Assembly: GCF_017308015.1 (NCBI RefSeq)
Contig: NZ_JAFKFW010000004.1
Coordinates: forward strand, 202,403-266,402
Source of the DNA: Allobosea sp.
Lineage (GTDB): Bacteria > Pseudomonadota > Alphaproteobacteria > Rhizobiales > Beijerinckiaceae
Length of the DNA: 64,000 nt
Reading direction: 5' to 3'
Shown here: positions 26,377-35,276 of the stretch, piece after piece
Numbering within the stretch: the stretch's first letter is position 1
Layout: each line of letters begins with the position of its first letter
The notes under the pieces: model-generated
The model's database searches: none
What the model was told of the DNA's origin: nothing
The model's input: only the letters and a program-made list of their open reading frames with translations
Translations under genes and position numbers: made by a program

Positions 26377-28581
26377 ATGATCCGTGTTGTCCATCGCTGG
26401 CCGGGTCTGCTCGCCGGCCTTCTTCTGCTGGTGCTCGGCCTGAGCGGAGCGCTTCTCTCGCTATTCCCGGCCATTGAGCGCCTTTCCTCGGTGCAGCCGG
26501 CCGCGCTCTCGACGGCGGAGCTGGCGGAGCGCATCCAGACGGTTCATCCGGAGGTCGAACAGATAAGGCGCAGGCCCTCGGGCCGGATTATCGCCTACTG
26601 GTCCGAGAGCGGCGTGCCGCGGGCGGCGGTCATGGATCCCGCGAGCGGCCGGGAGATCGCCTCTGCGGATCCGGATCCGTTCGAGCGCTGGTTGACCAGG
26701 CTGCATCGCTCGCTTCTTTTCGGTGATGCTGGCCGCATGCTGGCGGCGGTCGGTGCGGCAGCCATGCTGGTGCTGTCCGCTTCGGGGGCCGTGCTCGTCG
26801 CGCGGCGGACTGGCGGCTGGCGGCGCTGGTTCTCACCGTTGCGTGGGCCAGTCGCGGCGCGCCTGCATGTCGAGATCGCGCGGGTCGCGGTTGCCGGCCT
26901 GCTTCTGTCATCTGTCACAGCCCTGTGGATGTCGGCCTCGAGCTTCGACCTCCTGCCCGACGGGCCGTCTTCGTCCGTGACCGAGGCCGAGGGAAGCGGC
27001 CGGACGGGGATGCCCGTGGCAGACATGGATATGCTGAAGCGGACACCGGTTTCCGAGCTGCGTAGCCTGTCCTTTCCCGATCCGGCGGATGCGGCCGATG
27101 TTTTCACGCTTAAGACGGATCGCGGCATGGGCGATCTCGATCAGGGAACTGGCGCGCTGCTGACCTGGAGCGAACCGAGCGCATGGCAGCGCGTCTCGGC
27201 AACCGTCTACATGCTGCACACCGGACGGGGCGCCGCCGCCTTGGGGCTGATCCTCGGCCTCATGGCGCTCGGCGTGCCCGCGATGGCCGGGACGGGCTTC
27301 GTCCTGTGGTTCGCGGGCTGGCCTGCCCGTCCGCGCATTCGCAGTAATGTCGTCGCCGGGCGCGCCGAGACGATCCTGCTCGTCGGTTCCGAGGGCGGCA
27401 GCACATGGGGCTTCGCCGCGACGCTGCATGCGGCGCTCTCGGCATCCGGGCAAACTGTCCATGCCGCTCCGATGTCGACCTTCGAGCCGGCCCGCTACCG
27501 GCAGGCGCGGCGCGTCCTGATCCTGGCCGCGACCTATGGAAATGGCGATGCGCCTGCCTCTGCGCGCGGATTTCTCGACCGGCTGAAATCCCTGCCGGGG
27601 GCTCCGCCCGCCGCGCTCGCGGTTCTCGGCTTCGGCGATAGCAGTTTTCCCGGATATTGCGCTTTCGCACAGGCTGTTTCCGGTGCGGCGGAGACGGCGG
27701 GCTGGCACATGCTGGTTCCGTTCATGACGGTGAACCGCCAGTCGCCGCAGGATTTCGCCCGCTGGAGCCGGTCGCTGGGCGCTGCGATGGGGATACCTCT
27801 GAACCTCGTCCATCATCCGGTCCTGCCGGCAGTTTTCTCGCTGAGGCTGGTTTCGCGCCGTGATCATGGGGCAGAGGTGCAGGCTCCGACCGCGATCCTG
27901 CGCTTTGCGCTGCCGACGGCGCCATTCTGGCTGCGGTTCACCGGTCGCGGTTTCGGGCGCTTCGTGGCCGGAGATCTCCTCGGTGTTCTGCCGAAAGGCT
28001 CTGCCATTCCCCGGCTCTACTCGCTGGCCTCGGGTTGTCGCGACGGTTTCATCGAGATCGTCGTCAGAAAGCACCCTGCTGGCCTTTGCTCCGGCCAGCT
28101 CTTCGAACTGCAGCCGGGCGATACGGTCAACGCCTTCTTGCGGCGGAACCCCAGCTTCCATGCCGGCCACGACGCTACGCCCCTCATCCTCGTCGGGGCC
28201 GGAACGGGCATCGGGCCGCTGGCAGGTTTCATCCGGGCCAATGCCCGGCGTCGCCCCATCCGCCTGTTCTTCGGCATCCGGCATCCCGAGAGCGACTTTA
28301 TCTATGGCGAGGAGCTGGAGGGCTGGCGGCGGAACGGGCAACTGCAGCGGCTCGCGACGGCCTGTTCGCGCACACGGCAACCCAGCTACGTGCAGGATGC
28401 GCTGCGCGGGGAGGGTGCGGAGATCGCCCGCATGATTCACAAGGGCGCGCGGGTGATGGTGTGCGGCGGGCGCGACATGGCAGCCGGCGTCTCCGCCACG
28501 CTCGCCGACATTCTCGCTCCGATCGGGCTGACCCCGGCGCAGCTCCGCGCGGAGGGACGCTATGTCGAAGATGTCTTCTGA
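26377..28581 (+). CDS. PepSY-TM / flavodoxin / FNR membrane flavoreductase
   Basis: A 734-residue fusion (GTG at 26368 would add three residues). N-terminal PepSY-associated membrane module with TM helices at about 8-30, 119-138, 165-185 and 285-312, PepSY repeats between and conserved His in VVHRWPG. Then a flavodoxin domain (about 330-480; LLVGSEGGSTWGFA, AATYGNGDAP) and an NADPH-cytochrome-P450-reductase-like module: RLYSLASG for FAD, LVGAGTGIGPLAGF for NADPH, and the terminal YVEDVF typical of sulfite-reductase flavoproteins. It should pass electrons from NADPH through FAD and FMN and a membrane heme to the periplasm. Overlaps ApbE's start by 20 bases. Confidence 0.9.
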   Translation: MIRVVHRWPGLLAGLLLLVLGLSGALLSLFPAIERLSSVQPAALSTAELAERIQTVHPEVEQIRRRPSGRIIAYWSESGVPRAAVMDPASGREIASADPDPFERWLTRLHRSLLFGDAGRMLAAVGAAAMLVLSASGAVLVARRTGGWRRWFSPLRGPVAARLHVEIARVAVAGLLLSSVTALWMSASSFDLLPDGPSSSVTEAEGSGRTGMPVADMDMLKRTPVSELRSLSFPDPADAADVFTLKTDRGMGDLDQGTGALLTWSEPSAWQRVSATVYMLHTGRGAAALGLILGLMALGVPAMAGTGFVLWFAGWPARPRIRSNVVAGRAETILLVGSEGGSTWGFAATLHAALSASGQTVHAAPMSTFEPARYRQARRVLILAATYGNGDAPASARGFLDRLKSLPGAPPAALAVLGFGDSSFPGYCAFAQAVSGAAETAGWHMLVPFMTVNRQSPQDFARWSRSLGAAMGIPLNLVHHPVLPAVFSLRLVSRRDHGAEVQAPTAILRFALPTAPFWLRFTGRGFGRFVAGDLLGVLPKGSAIPRLYSLASGCRDGFIEIVVRKHPAGLCSGQLFELQPGDTVNAFLRRNPSFHAGHDATPLILVGAGTGIGPLAGFIRANARRRPIRLFFGIRHPESDFIYGEELEGWRRNGQLQRLATACSRTRQPSYVQDALRGEGAEIARMIHKGARVMVCGGRDMAAGVSATLADILAPIGLTPAQLRAEGRYVEDVF

Positions 28582-29536
28582 CCCAGCCCGCAAGACGTTG
28601 AGCGGATCCACCATGGGCACACGCTGGTCCGTGCTGTTCTACGCGACCGGAGCCTTCGACCCCGCCCCAGTTCGCAGCGCGCTTCAGGCTGCGGTCGACG
28701 AGGTGGACGGGCAGATGTCCAGCTGGAAGCCGGATAGCGACCTGATGCGCCTCAATGCCGCTCCGGTGGGGCGATGGATCGGGGTGCCCGACCGGCTGAT
28801 GGCGGTGCTGCGGATCGCGCTCGAAATCGGCCGCTCCTCCGTTGGCGCCTTCGACATCGGCATGGGCGACGCCGTGGACGCCTGGGGATTCGGCCCGTCC
28901 GGCGCAGATCGAGCCCTGATCCGCAAGGTGCTTGAAACCCCGCGACAGGCCGCATACGGGGTGCTGGAGCTGAATGTCGAGGGCGGCGAGGCGCGCAAGA
29001 GCGCTCCCATCGTCCTCGATCTCAATGGCATCGCCAAGGGCTATGGCGTAGACCGGCTGGCGCAGACGCTACGCGCATTCGGCATCACCAGCGGGCTGGT
29101 CGGCATCGACGGCGAGATGCGGGCCCTTGGCCTGCGCCCCGACGGCGAGCCGTGGACGATCGCCGTCGAGAAACCCGACCCAACCTCCCGTACGCCGCAT
29201 TCGATGCTTGTTCTGCAGGACGCCGCGGTGGCGACTTCCGGCGACTATCGACATTGGGTGGACGTCGGAGGGTGCCGCCTGTCGCATACGATGGACCCGC
29301 GCCGCGGCGCGCCCCTGACGAGGTCGCCAGCCTCGGTCACCGTGGTGGCGCGGACCTGTGCCGAAGCCGACGCCTGGGCGACTGCGTTGATGGTCCTCGG
29401 TGCCGGGGAGGGGGCGGAGCTCGCGCGGCGGCTCGGGCTCGACGCGTTGTTCCTGATGCGCGAGGGCCAAACCATCCGGTCCCGGGCGGTCGGTGCCCTG
29501 TTCACAGCTGCCCCGCTCAACCGGGCCGTGCGCTGA
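28562..29536 (+). CDS. apbE: FAD:protein FMN transferase ApbE
   Basis: A 324-residue ApbE, which uses FAD and Mg2+ to attach FMN to Thr/Ser of target proteins. Motifs in order: STMGTRWSV, SSWKPDSDLMRLN, GAFDIGMGDAVDAWGFG, VLDLNGIAKGYGVDRL, and SGDYRHWVDVGG followed by SHTMDPRRGAP. All residues expected for the flavin and Mg sites are present. Unusually, no signal peptide or lipobox precedes STMGT, although periplasmic ApbE proteins normally have one. The start overlaps the reductase gene by 20 bases, so it is co-translated; its likely substrate is the DUF2271 protein of the same operon. Confidence 0.93.
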   Translation: MSKMSSDPARKTLSGSTMGTRWSVLFYATGAFDPAPVRSALQAAVDEVDGQMSSWKPDSDLMRLNAAPVGRWIGVPDRLMAVLRIALEIGRSSVGAFDIGMGDAVDAWGFGPSGADRALIRKVLETPRQAAYGVLELNVEGGEARKSAPIVLDLNGIAKGYGVDRLAQTLRAFGITSGLVGIDGEMRALGLRPDGEPWTIAVEKPDPTSRTPHSMLVLQDAAVATSGDYRHWVDVGGCRLSHTMDPRRGAPLTRSPASVTVVARTCAEADAWATALMVLGAGEGAELARRLGLDALFLMREGQTIRSRAVGALFTAAPLNRAVR

Positions 29537-29989
29537 CCCTCACGAAGCGGCGTGGTTGTCACGATGCCGCGGCGCTGCTGCTTCTCCAGACAGTCGCCGC
29601 AGATGTCTGAGTTCGACGAAAGATGATTGGCCGCGTTGTGCGGGCCAGACACCGCAGCGGGAGTGTTCGAGGCCGGCTTGTACGAGCGCCCAGACTTCAT
29701 AACTATACGCTATATGAAATCGTATAATGATTGGCGATGAGAGGATGCCGACGACGCTGCCGTAAAGATCGCCGACCTGCTGACGGCCACCGGCCGGGCT
29801 AGCCAGCCGACGAGCGTCGCGCTGGCGGCTGGCCGTCAAATCCACCAACGACAGTCATCCGGAGCGACCCGGATACATCCCGCACCTGCCGGCTTCAGGT
29901 CGAAATCTCACCCTCATGCCCACCATAAACCGTCTCAAAGACGCTGGCCGCGGACGGTTTTCTGTCTTGCCTATGCTCCGCAAGAACGA
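29537..29989. other. Spacer without a supported gene
   Basis: No frame here has recognisable homology. It contains an AT-rich patch around 29699-29728 with the interrupted repeat TATACG-N11-CGTATA, and an 8-bp imperfectly spaced inverted repeat AAACCGTC/GACGGTTT at 29927-29960 (18-base loop) near the end of the Crp/Fnr gene that could be a weak terminator. Confidence 0.4.
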
Positions 29990-30700
29990 TCAAAAATTCC
30001 GCTGAAAGGCTCTCCGAATACGGCCATAACACTCGCATGCATGGTTCTCTATAATTCCAGGATCCAGCACGGTCAGGTTTCCACGCGCGTACGCGATGGC
30101 CCCCTCTTCCATCAACCGCGAGCAGGCCCCGTTGACGGTCGCCCGGCGAAGTCCGAGCGCCTCTGAAATCGCGATTTGGGTGAGTTGAAAGGAATCGCCG
30201 ACAACCCGATCACGCGCATCCAAAAGCCAACGTGAAATCCGCTCTTCCGCACTGTGGAGGCTGTTGCACGCAACAGATTCCAGCAGCTGGATGATGAGGC
30301 ATTTCGCATATCGCAGCATGGCGCTGCGGACGCAGGGAAACCGGGCGATGGCCTCATCGAGGTTCTCGATGGAAAGCCAGGAGGCATAGCCGGGCACCAA
30401 GACCGTGGATCGACTGAGTGCCCCGCCGCCGCCCATCACCAGCGCCATGCCGATGAAACCTTCATAGCCGATCGATGCTTTCTCGACACAGCGTTTGTCA
30501 CGCATCTCGGCCTGCAGAGAAATCACGCCCTCATGGGGAAATACTGCATGAGTAAAGGTTGCCTCGTTATCGTATATGACCTGGCCCGGCGATAGTCGTC
30601 TTGTGATCAGGTGAGGCTGCAGATACGCGCATGCTTCAGGGCGCAGGGAGAGCAGTATTCGATTTCGGATCTCGAAATCACCTTTTAATTTGTCCGCCAA
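29990..30700 (-). CDS. Crp/Fnr-family transcriptional regulator
   Basis: A 236-residue regulator. Cyclic-nucleotide-binding-like sensory domain about 20-140 (RRLSPGQVIYDNEATFTHAVFPHEG), a dimer helix, then a helix-turn-helix about 165-215 (LTQIAISEALGLRRATVNGACSRL). There is no N-terminal cysteine cluster, so it is not an oxygen-sensing Fnr; this type is abundant in Bradyrhizobium, Methylobacterium and Bosea. A perfect 16-bp palindrome lies 68-83 bases upstream of its start. Orphan by position, between the redox and the signalling clusters. Confidence 0.85.
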   Translation of the reverse strand: MADKLKGDFEIRNRILLSLRPEACAYLQPHLITRRLSPGQVIYDNEATFTHAVFPHEGVISLQAEMRDKRCVEKASIGYEGFIGMALVMGGGGALSRSTVLVPGYASWLSIENLDEAIARFPCVRSAMLRYAKCLIIQLLESVACNSLHSAEERISRWLLDARDRVVGDSFQLTQIAISEALGLRRATVNGACSRLMEEGAIAYARGNLTVLDPGIIENHACECYGRIRRAFQRNF

Positions 30701-31303
30701 GCAGTTCTCCCGGAAAGGTTGATTTCGGTGCCCTTTGGGCAGCTTATCTCTTTTTTAACTCCGCCTATGTACGATATCGTACAGTTCATGTTCGGTTTCG
30801 ATCATATCGGCTCATGGACATTGCACGTGACGATGAATGCGACGCCGGAGCCTTTATCTCATGAGTCAGCTTAGGCCGGAAGAGTCCGAAAAGACCCGCA
30901 GCCGTGAAGCTTTGCGGACCCCGCCCTCCAGCGTTGCGCGCCCCTTTGCACGAGCGCAAGCCGCGCCCGGCTGCTCCGCCACGCTCTCCTGTTCCGGCTC
31001 AAAGCCATGCTCGAGGGATGCTGCTCAAGGGAGCGGCGGCGTCGAAACAGTCGGAAAGCGCCACGAACTTCCGGTAAATTCTGCATTTTCAACCCGTGGG
31101 CCGACAATCAGGGGTAAAAATCGAACTCTATTTCAGAAATCAATATTCACCCACGAATTGAACTACAAATTCATACATAAAAACGACAATATATTAAATT
31201 CCATTATAAAACTATATAACCGCAAGCGTCATTGATTCAATAATTCGCCGAATCGGCATAGACAATACTTTTTCTCTCCCCTTAATCGCCAGACAGATTT
31301 CCC
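30701..31303. other. Long AT-rich spacer upstream of the c-di-GMP protein
   Basis: This 603-base gap has a GC-rich left half and a strikingly AT-rich right part (about 31090-31300). The palindrome at 30768-30783 is listed separately. A frame of 132 codons runs across it but ends in a low-complexity AT-coded tail, has no ribosome site and no recognisable domain; not called. Probably regulatory DNA for both flanking genes. Confidence 0.4.
30768..30783. promoter_or_regulatory. Perfect 16-bp palindrome upstream of the Crp/Fnr gene
   Basis: TGTACGATATCGTACA is a perfect inverted repeat in the divergent interval, 68 bases upstream of the Crp/Fnr start (minus strand). Shape and position suit an operator of a dimeric regulator. 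Confidence 0.5.
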
Positions 31304-34300
31304 ATGCCGCGTTCAGAGCTCTCAAGGCGCCTGGCGGTCCCTGCCGCGGTCGCCCTGCTGATGCTGGTTGCGCCTCTCCTGTGGATCGCAACCGGTCATT
31401 ACCGCAAGATTACACAAGGCCAAGCGATTCAAGGGCATGTCGAGCTCGCCAAGGTGGCCTCGAGCTTCGTTCATGAACTGCAGAAGGAACGCGGCCTTGC
31501 TGCCGGCGTTGCGGCCTCGCAGCGGGACTCGAGCCAGGAGGCGCGCCTCAAGAACCAGTTCCCTGTCACAAACGTGGCATTCGCCGCCTACCAAAACGCT
31601 GCCCGGCATGCATTGGGTCCGGATCAGGAGAATTCCCTGGCCGGCCCGCTTGGTGCGATCGATGTGGCGTTCTCCCGGCTGCTCCCGTTCCGCGACGCGG
31701 TCCAGCGTCAGATCGCAAAACCCATCGATGTTGTCGGGGTATATGGCGAGGCCATCGCTCCCCTATTCGAAGCGCTGGCCGAGCTGAGTTCATTCACTGA
31801 TGACGCTGAGTTTGTGCAGCGCCTGCTGGCATACCGGGCCTTGATGATCGCGAAAGATGCAGCCGGCATCGAGCGCGCAACTGGCAGCGCACTGATTGCG
31901 GCCGGCCATTTCGATCCAGACCTACACCAGATCTATGTCCATGCCGTCGCGCGCGAAGCCGCACATATGTCGGAGCACAAAGCCGCACTTGGTTCCGTTA
32001 AGGGCAACTATGTTTCGTATGCCGCCCGCGAAGCCGATAGCGGCGCCATCGAAGGGATGCGGCGGGCTTTCCGGGAACTGCCCCTGTCGCTTTTGCCGAA
32101 AAGTCTCGATGCCGGCGAATGGTGGACGAAAACGACAGCGCGGATCGATCGCCTGAAGGTTCTGGAGGACCAGTTCGCGGACGATATCAGCCGGCACGCG
32201 GCAGGCCGCCTAAGGAGCGCGTGGAATGGCTTCGTGGCGACAATCGCCATCGAGTTCAGCAGCTTTGCCATCCTGTCGTTCCTGGCATTCCGCTATGTGC
32301 GCCGCACCACCGCGATCATTGCCGCGGGCGAGGGGCGGCTGCGGCGCCAGGCGCGGCAATACGAGAGCATCGTCAATCAACTTCAGCAGATCGTCATGCA
32401 GATCGACGGGGACGGCCGCATAACCTTCGTCAACCACGCGTGGGAACGCATTCTCGGCCACTCCGCAGAGACGACGATTGGCCGACCGGTTGCTTCGTTC
32501 CTGGAGAGCGGAATCAACTTCAGCAGGATGGAGCCAGCCTTCGATTCCTCTGCATCTTCCCGAGAAGCGCCAGATCATGAGATGCAGTGTCTGACGGCGG
32601 ACGGAAAGACGCGCTGGCTGGAAATCAATATCGGTCACGATGACGGCGTAAACCAGGACGGCCCATTCCTCGTCACGTTGTCGGACGCAACGGAAAAACA
32701 CGAGTCTCGGATCAGGGAATCGGCGGTCAATCATGAATTGTCGCTACGTCAGTATGCTCTCGATCAGGCGGTCATTCTCGCCGTAACCAATATCGATGGC
32801 ACCATAACCTACGTGAACGACAAGTTCTGCAGCATTAGCGGCTATCAGCGGTCCGAGCTTCTCGGGTTTGACCATAGGATCGTCAATTCCGGTGCGCATT
32901 CAGCGGATTTCTTCCGCGACATGTATCGGACGATCGCTCGCGGAGCCGTCTGGCGTGGCGAAATCTGCAACCGAGCCAAAGACGGCACCCTGTATTGGGT
33001 CGACACGACGATCATCCCCAGACTCGATGATCGCGGAAAGCCGGCAGCATATATGGCAATCCGAGTGGACATCACCGCCCGAAAGGCGGCCGAAGCGGCG
33101 AGACAGACGAGTGAGCGGCACGCCAAGCGGAAATCCGCTCAGCTGGAGGCCATTCTCGCGAACATGAATCAAGGCCTATGCATGTTCGACTCCGACAGAA
33201 GGGTCGTTCTATGCAACGAAAAATATGCCCGGATGTATGGCCTGCCGCCGGACATCATCAAGGAAGGTATGCCTGTCCAGGAGATCATCAGACTCCGCGT
33301 AGACAGAGGCCTATACGCAGGAGGGGATCCCACGATCTACCTGGAAGATCGTGCGGAACCGATATTCAAGGCGTCTTACGAAGTCGAGGAATTGAACGAC
33401 GGGCGCGCCATCGCAATCAGCCGCCACCCCGTCCCGGACGGCGGCTGGGTGACAACGCACACGGACATCACGGAACGGCATCGTATCGAAAAGCAGGTTG
33501 CCTATGCCGCCAGCCACGACACCCTGACCAACCTCGCCAATCGCACCCTGTTCACGGAAGAAATGAAGCAGGCGCTCACGCGCCTGAGGCAGAGAGGCAA
33601 AGGATTTGCCGTCTACATGCTGGATCTCGACAAGTTCAAGGACATCAACGATTCACTTGGCCATCCGGCGGGCGACAATCTCCTCAAGCAGGTGGCGCAA
33701 CGGCTTCGGTCCTGCACGCGTCGCTCCGACACGGTCGCGCGGCTGGGTGGCGACGAGTTCGCCATCATCCAGCGGACGGAGCAGGATCAGCAGAAATGTG
33801 TAGCGCGTCTGGCGAGCAGGATCATCGACGCGATCAGCGCGCCCTATGACATCGACGGAAACAAGGTGACCATCAGGGCGAGCATCGGGATCGCCCTGGC
33901 GCCGACCGATGGGAGCACGGTCGAGGAACTTGTGAAGAATGCGGACCTGGCGCTGTACAAGGTCAAGGCGGACGGCCGCAACGCATTTCGACTGTTCGAG
34001 ACGACGATGGAAATCGAGGCGCGGTCCCGCCGCGGCCTCGAATCCGAATTGCGATCTGCGATCTCCCGACGGCAGTTCGAGCTCCACTATCAGCCCTTCG
34101 TTCATGCTGGGACGCAGCAGATCGCCGGGTTTGAGGCGCTGATCCGATGGCGCCATCCGCAGCGTGGCCTGATTTCGCCTGCAGAATTCATTCCTATCGC
34201 CGAGGATACCGGAGTGATCACGGAGCTTGGAGCATGGGTTTTGCGCCAGGCCTGCACGGATGCGACCCATTGGCCGCCGGAGATAAAGGTCGCGGTCAAC

Positions 34301-34804
34301 CTCTCTCCGGCGCAGTTCAAGAGCGGCAATCTCGTGGAGTTGGTTTCGGGCGCTCTCTTTGAGTCCAAGTTGCTGCCCGGGCGGCTGGAGCTCGAGATTA
34401 CAGAATCCGTCCTTCTCCAGAAAACCACCGAAAACCTCGAGATCCTAGGGAATCTCCGGAACCTCGGATCACGTATCGTCCTCGATGATTTCGGCATCGG
34501 GTTCTCTTCTCTGAGTTATTTGCAGAAATTCTCGTTCGACAAGATCAAGATAGACAAATCATTCGTCGAGGATATTCCAAGCAAAAACTGCAGTATGGCA
34601 ATAATCAGTGCGATCACGAGGTTGTCGAGAGAACTCAATATCATGACAACTGCAGAAGGCGTTGAAAGAGAAGAGCAGGCCGCGCTGCTCAGGGCTGTGG
34701 GCTGCAACTACATGCAAGGATTTCTCTTTGCGCGTCCTCGCTCATCTGTCGAATTGAATTTCAATTCCAAAATATTAAAGCGATCAAAACAGGAAGCGGC
34801 TTAA
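31304..34804 (+). CDS. NIT-PAS-PAS-PAS-GGDEF-EAL c-di-GMP signalling protein
   Basis: A 1166-residue membrane signalling protein. TM about 11-30; a periplasmic NIT (nitrate/nitrite-sensing) domain at about 45-290 (VASSFVHELQKERGLAAGVA); TM about 306-325; three PAS domains at about 345-465, 480-600 and 612-725; GGDEF domain with DLDKFKDINDSLGH and ARLGGDEFAII; EAL domain with GFEALIRWRHP, ELEITES, DDFGIGFSSLSYL and AEGVE. Both catalytic motifs look intact, so it could make or break cyclic-di-GMP, with the choice set by the sensors. Adjacent chemotaxis operon suggests control of the motile-sessile switch. Confidence 0.92.
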   Translation: MPRSELSRRLAVPAAVALLMLVAPLLWIATGHYRKITQGQAIQGHVELAKVASSFVHELQKERGLAAGVAASQRDSSQEARLKNQFPVTNVAFAAYQNAARHALGPDQENSLAGPLGAIDVAFSRLLPFRDAVQRQIAKPIDVVGVYGEAIAPLFEALAELSSFTDDAEFVQRLLAYRALMIAKDAAGIERATGSALIAAGHFDPDLHQIYVHAVAREAAHMSEHKAALGSVKGNYVSYAAREADSGAIEGMRRAFRELPLSLLPKSLDAGEWWTKTTARIDRLKVLEDQFADDISRHAAGRLRSAWNGFVATIAIEFSSFAILSFLAFRYVRRTTAIIAAGEGRLRRQARQYESIVNQLQQIVMQIDGDGRITFVNHAWERILGHSAETTIGRPVASFLESGINFSRMEPAFDSSASSREAPDHEMQCLTADGKTRWLEINIGHDDGVNQDGPFLVTLSDATEKHESRIRESAVNHELSLRQYALDQAVILAVTNIDGTITYVNDKFCSISGYQRSELLGFDHRIVNSGAHSADFFRDMYRTIARGAVWRGEICNRAKDGTLYWVDTTIIPRLDDRGKPAAYMAIRVDITARKAAEAARQTSERHAKRKSAQLEAILANMNQGLCMFDSDRRVVLCNEKYARMYGLPPDIIKEGMPVQEIIRLRVDRGLYAGGDPTIYLEDRAEPIFKASYEVEELNDGRAIAISRHPVPDGGWVTTHTDITERHRIEKQVAYAASHDTLTNLANRTLFTEEMKQALTRLRQRGKGFAVYMLDLDKFKDINDSLGHPAGDNLLKQVAQRLRSCTRRSDTVARLGGDEFAIIQRTEQDQQKCVARLASRIIDAISAPYDIDGNKVTIRASIGIALAPTDGSTVEELVKNADLALYKVKADGRNAFRLFETTMEIEARSRRGLESELRSAISRRQFELHYQPFVHAGTQQIAGFEALIRWRHPQRGLISPAEFIPIAEDTGVITELGAWVLRQACTDATHWPPEIKVAVNLSPAQFKSGNLVELVSGALFESKLLPGRLELEITESVLLQKTTENLEILGNLRNLGSRIVLDDFGIGFSSLSYLQKFSFDKIKIDKSFVEDIPSKNCSMAIISAITRLSRELNIMTTAEGVEREEQAALLRAVGCNYMQGFLFARPRSSVELNFNSKILKRSKQEAA

Positions 34805-34971
34805 GTATATTTTAATATTTAAGTATCATTATATTAGATATAGATTATAGAAATTCGACTATTTAAGTATTTATTCTCTAATAGATATTTTTTTTAATAC
34901 TCTTATTATGTGATTATATATTACATATTATTTTTCATCGTAGCGACTCGAATCGATCGATTGGTGGTGAT
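34805..34971. other. Extremely AT-rich spacer before the chemotaxis operon
   Basis: This 167-base stretch is nearly all A/T (TTAATATTTAAGTAT, TTATATATTACATATT) in a genome that is otherwise highly GC-rich. The AT bias continues into the first half of the STAS gene. It probably holds the promoter of the chemotaxis operon; no individual -35/-10 pair can be picked with confidence. It may also be a target of AT-binding nucleoid proteins. Confidence 0.6.
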
Positions 34972-35271
34972 ATGAAAGAAGAGGCGGTTTTTGAGTTACC
35001 GTGTAACATGTCGATACAATCTATTGCAGAAATACGAAACATATTTTTTGATTTGTATAGAAAAAATAGTAGTATTATTATCGACTGTAGTAGATCTCAC
35101 TATTATGACATTAGTGCTCTGCAGTTGCTTATCTCCGTGCGGAAAAGCGCAATTACGCAGGGGCTCGATGTCCGCCTCTCTGGCGTAACCGGCACTTTAA
35201 GCGCCGCGCTGATGCGCGCCGGCATCCCGCCCGCGCAGCTGCCCGACAGTATTCTCATCAACGGGGTCTGA
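34972..35271 (+). CDS. STAS-domain protein, first gene of che operon
   Basis: A 99-residue single STAS domain of the anti-sigma-antagonist type: SSIIIDCSRSHYYDISALQLLISVRKSA contains the conserved DxS (Asp-Ile-Ser) where such proteins are phosphorylated. It starts at ATG 34972 after GGTGGTGAT. The gene is compositionally split: codons 1-60 are AT-rich, with TTT, ATA and AGA codons, and the rest is GC-rich like the neighbours. A STAS protein at the head of an alphaproteobacterial chemotaxis operon is known from several species; its role there is not settled. CheY follows by 5 bases. Confidence 0.85.
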   Translation: MKEEAVFELPCNMSIQSIAEIRNIFFDLYRKNSSIIIDCSRSHYYDISALQLLISVRKSAITQGLDVRLSGVTGTLSAALMRAGIPPAQLPDSILINGV

Positions 35272-35276
35272 ATGGC

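Noticed and set aside
26908-28620. Minus-strand frame of 570 codons opposite the flavoreductase
   Set aside because: Antisense shadow of a gene with complete flavodoxin and FNR motifs.
30837-31235. 132-codon plus-strand frame in the AT-rich spacer
   Set aside because: No domain, no ribosome site, and its tail is AT-coded low complexity; not convincing.
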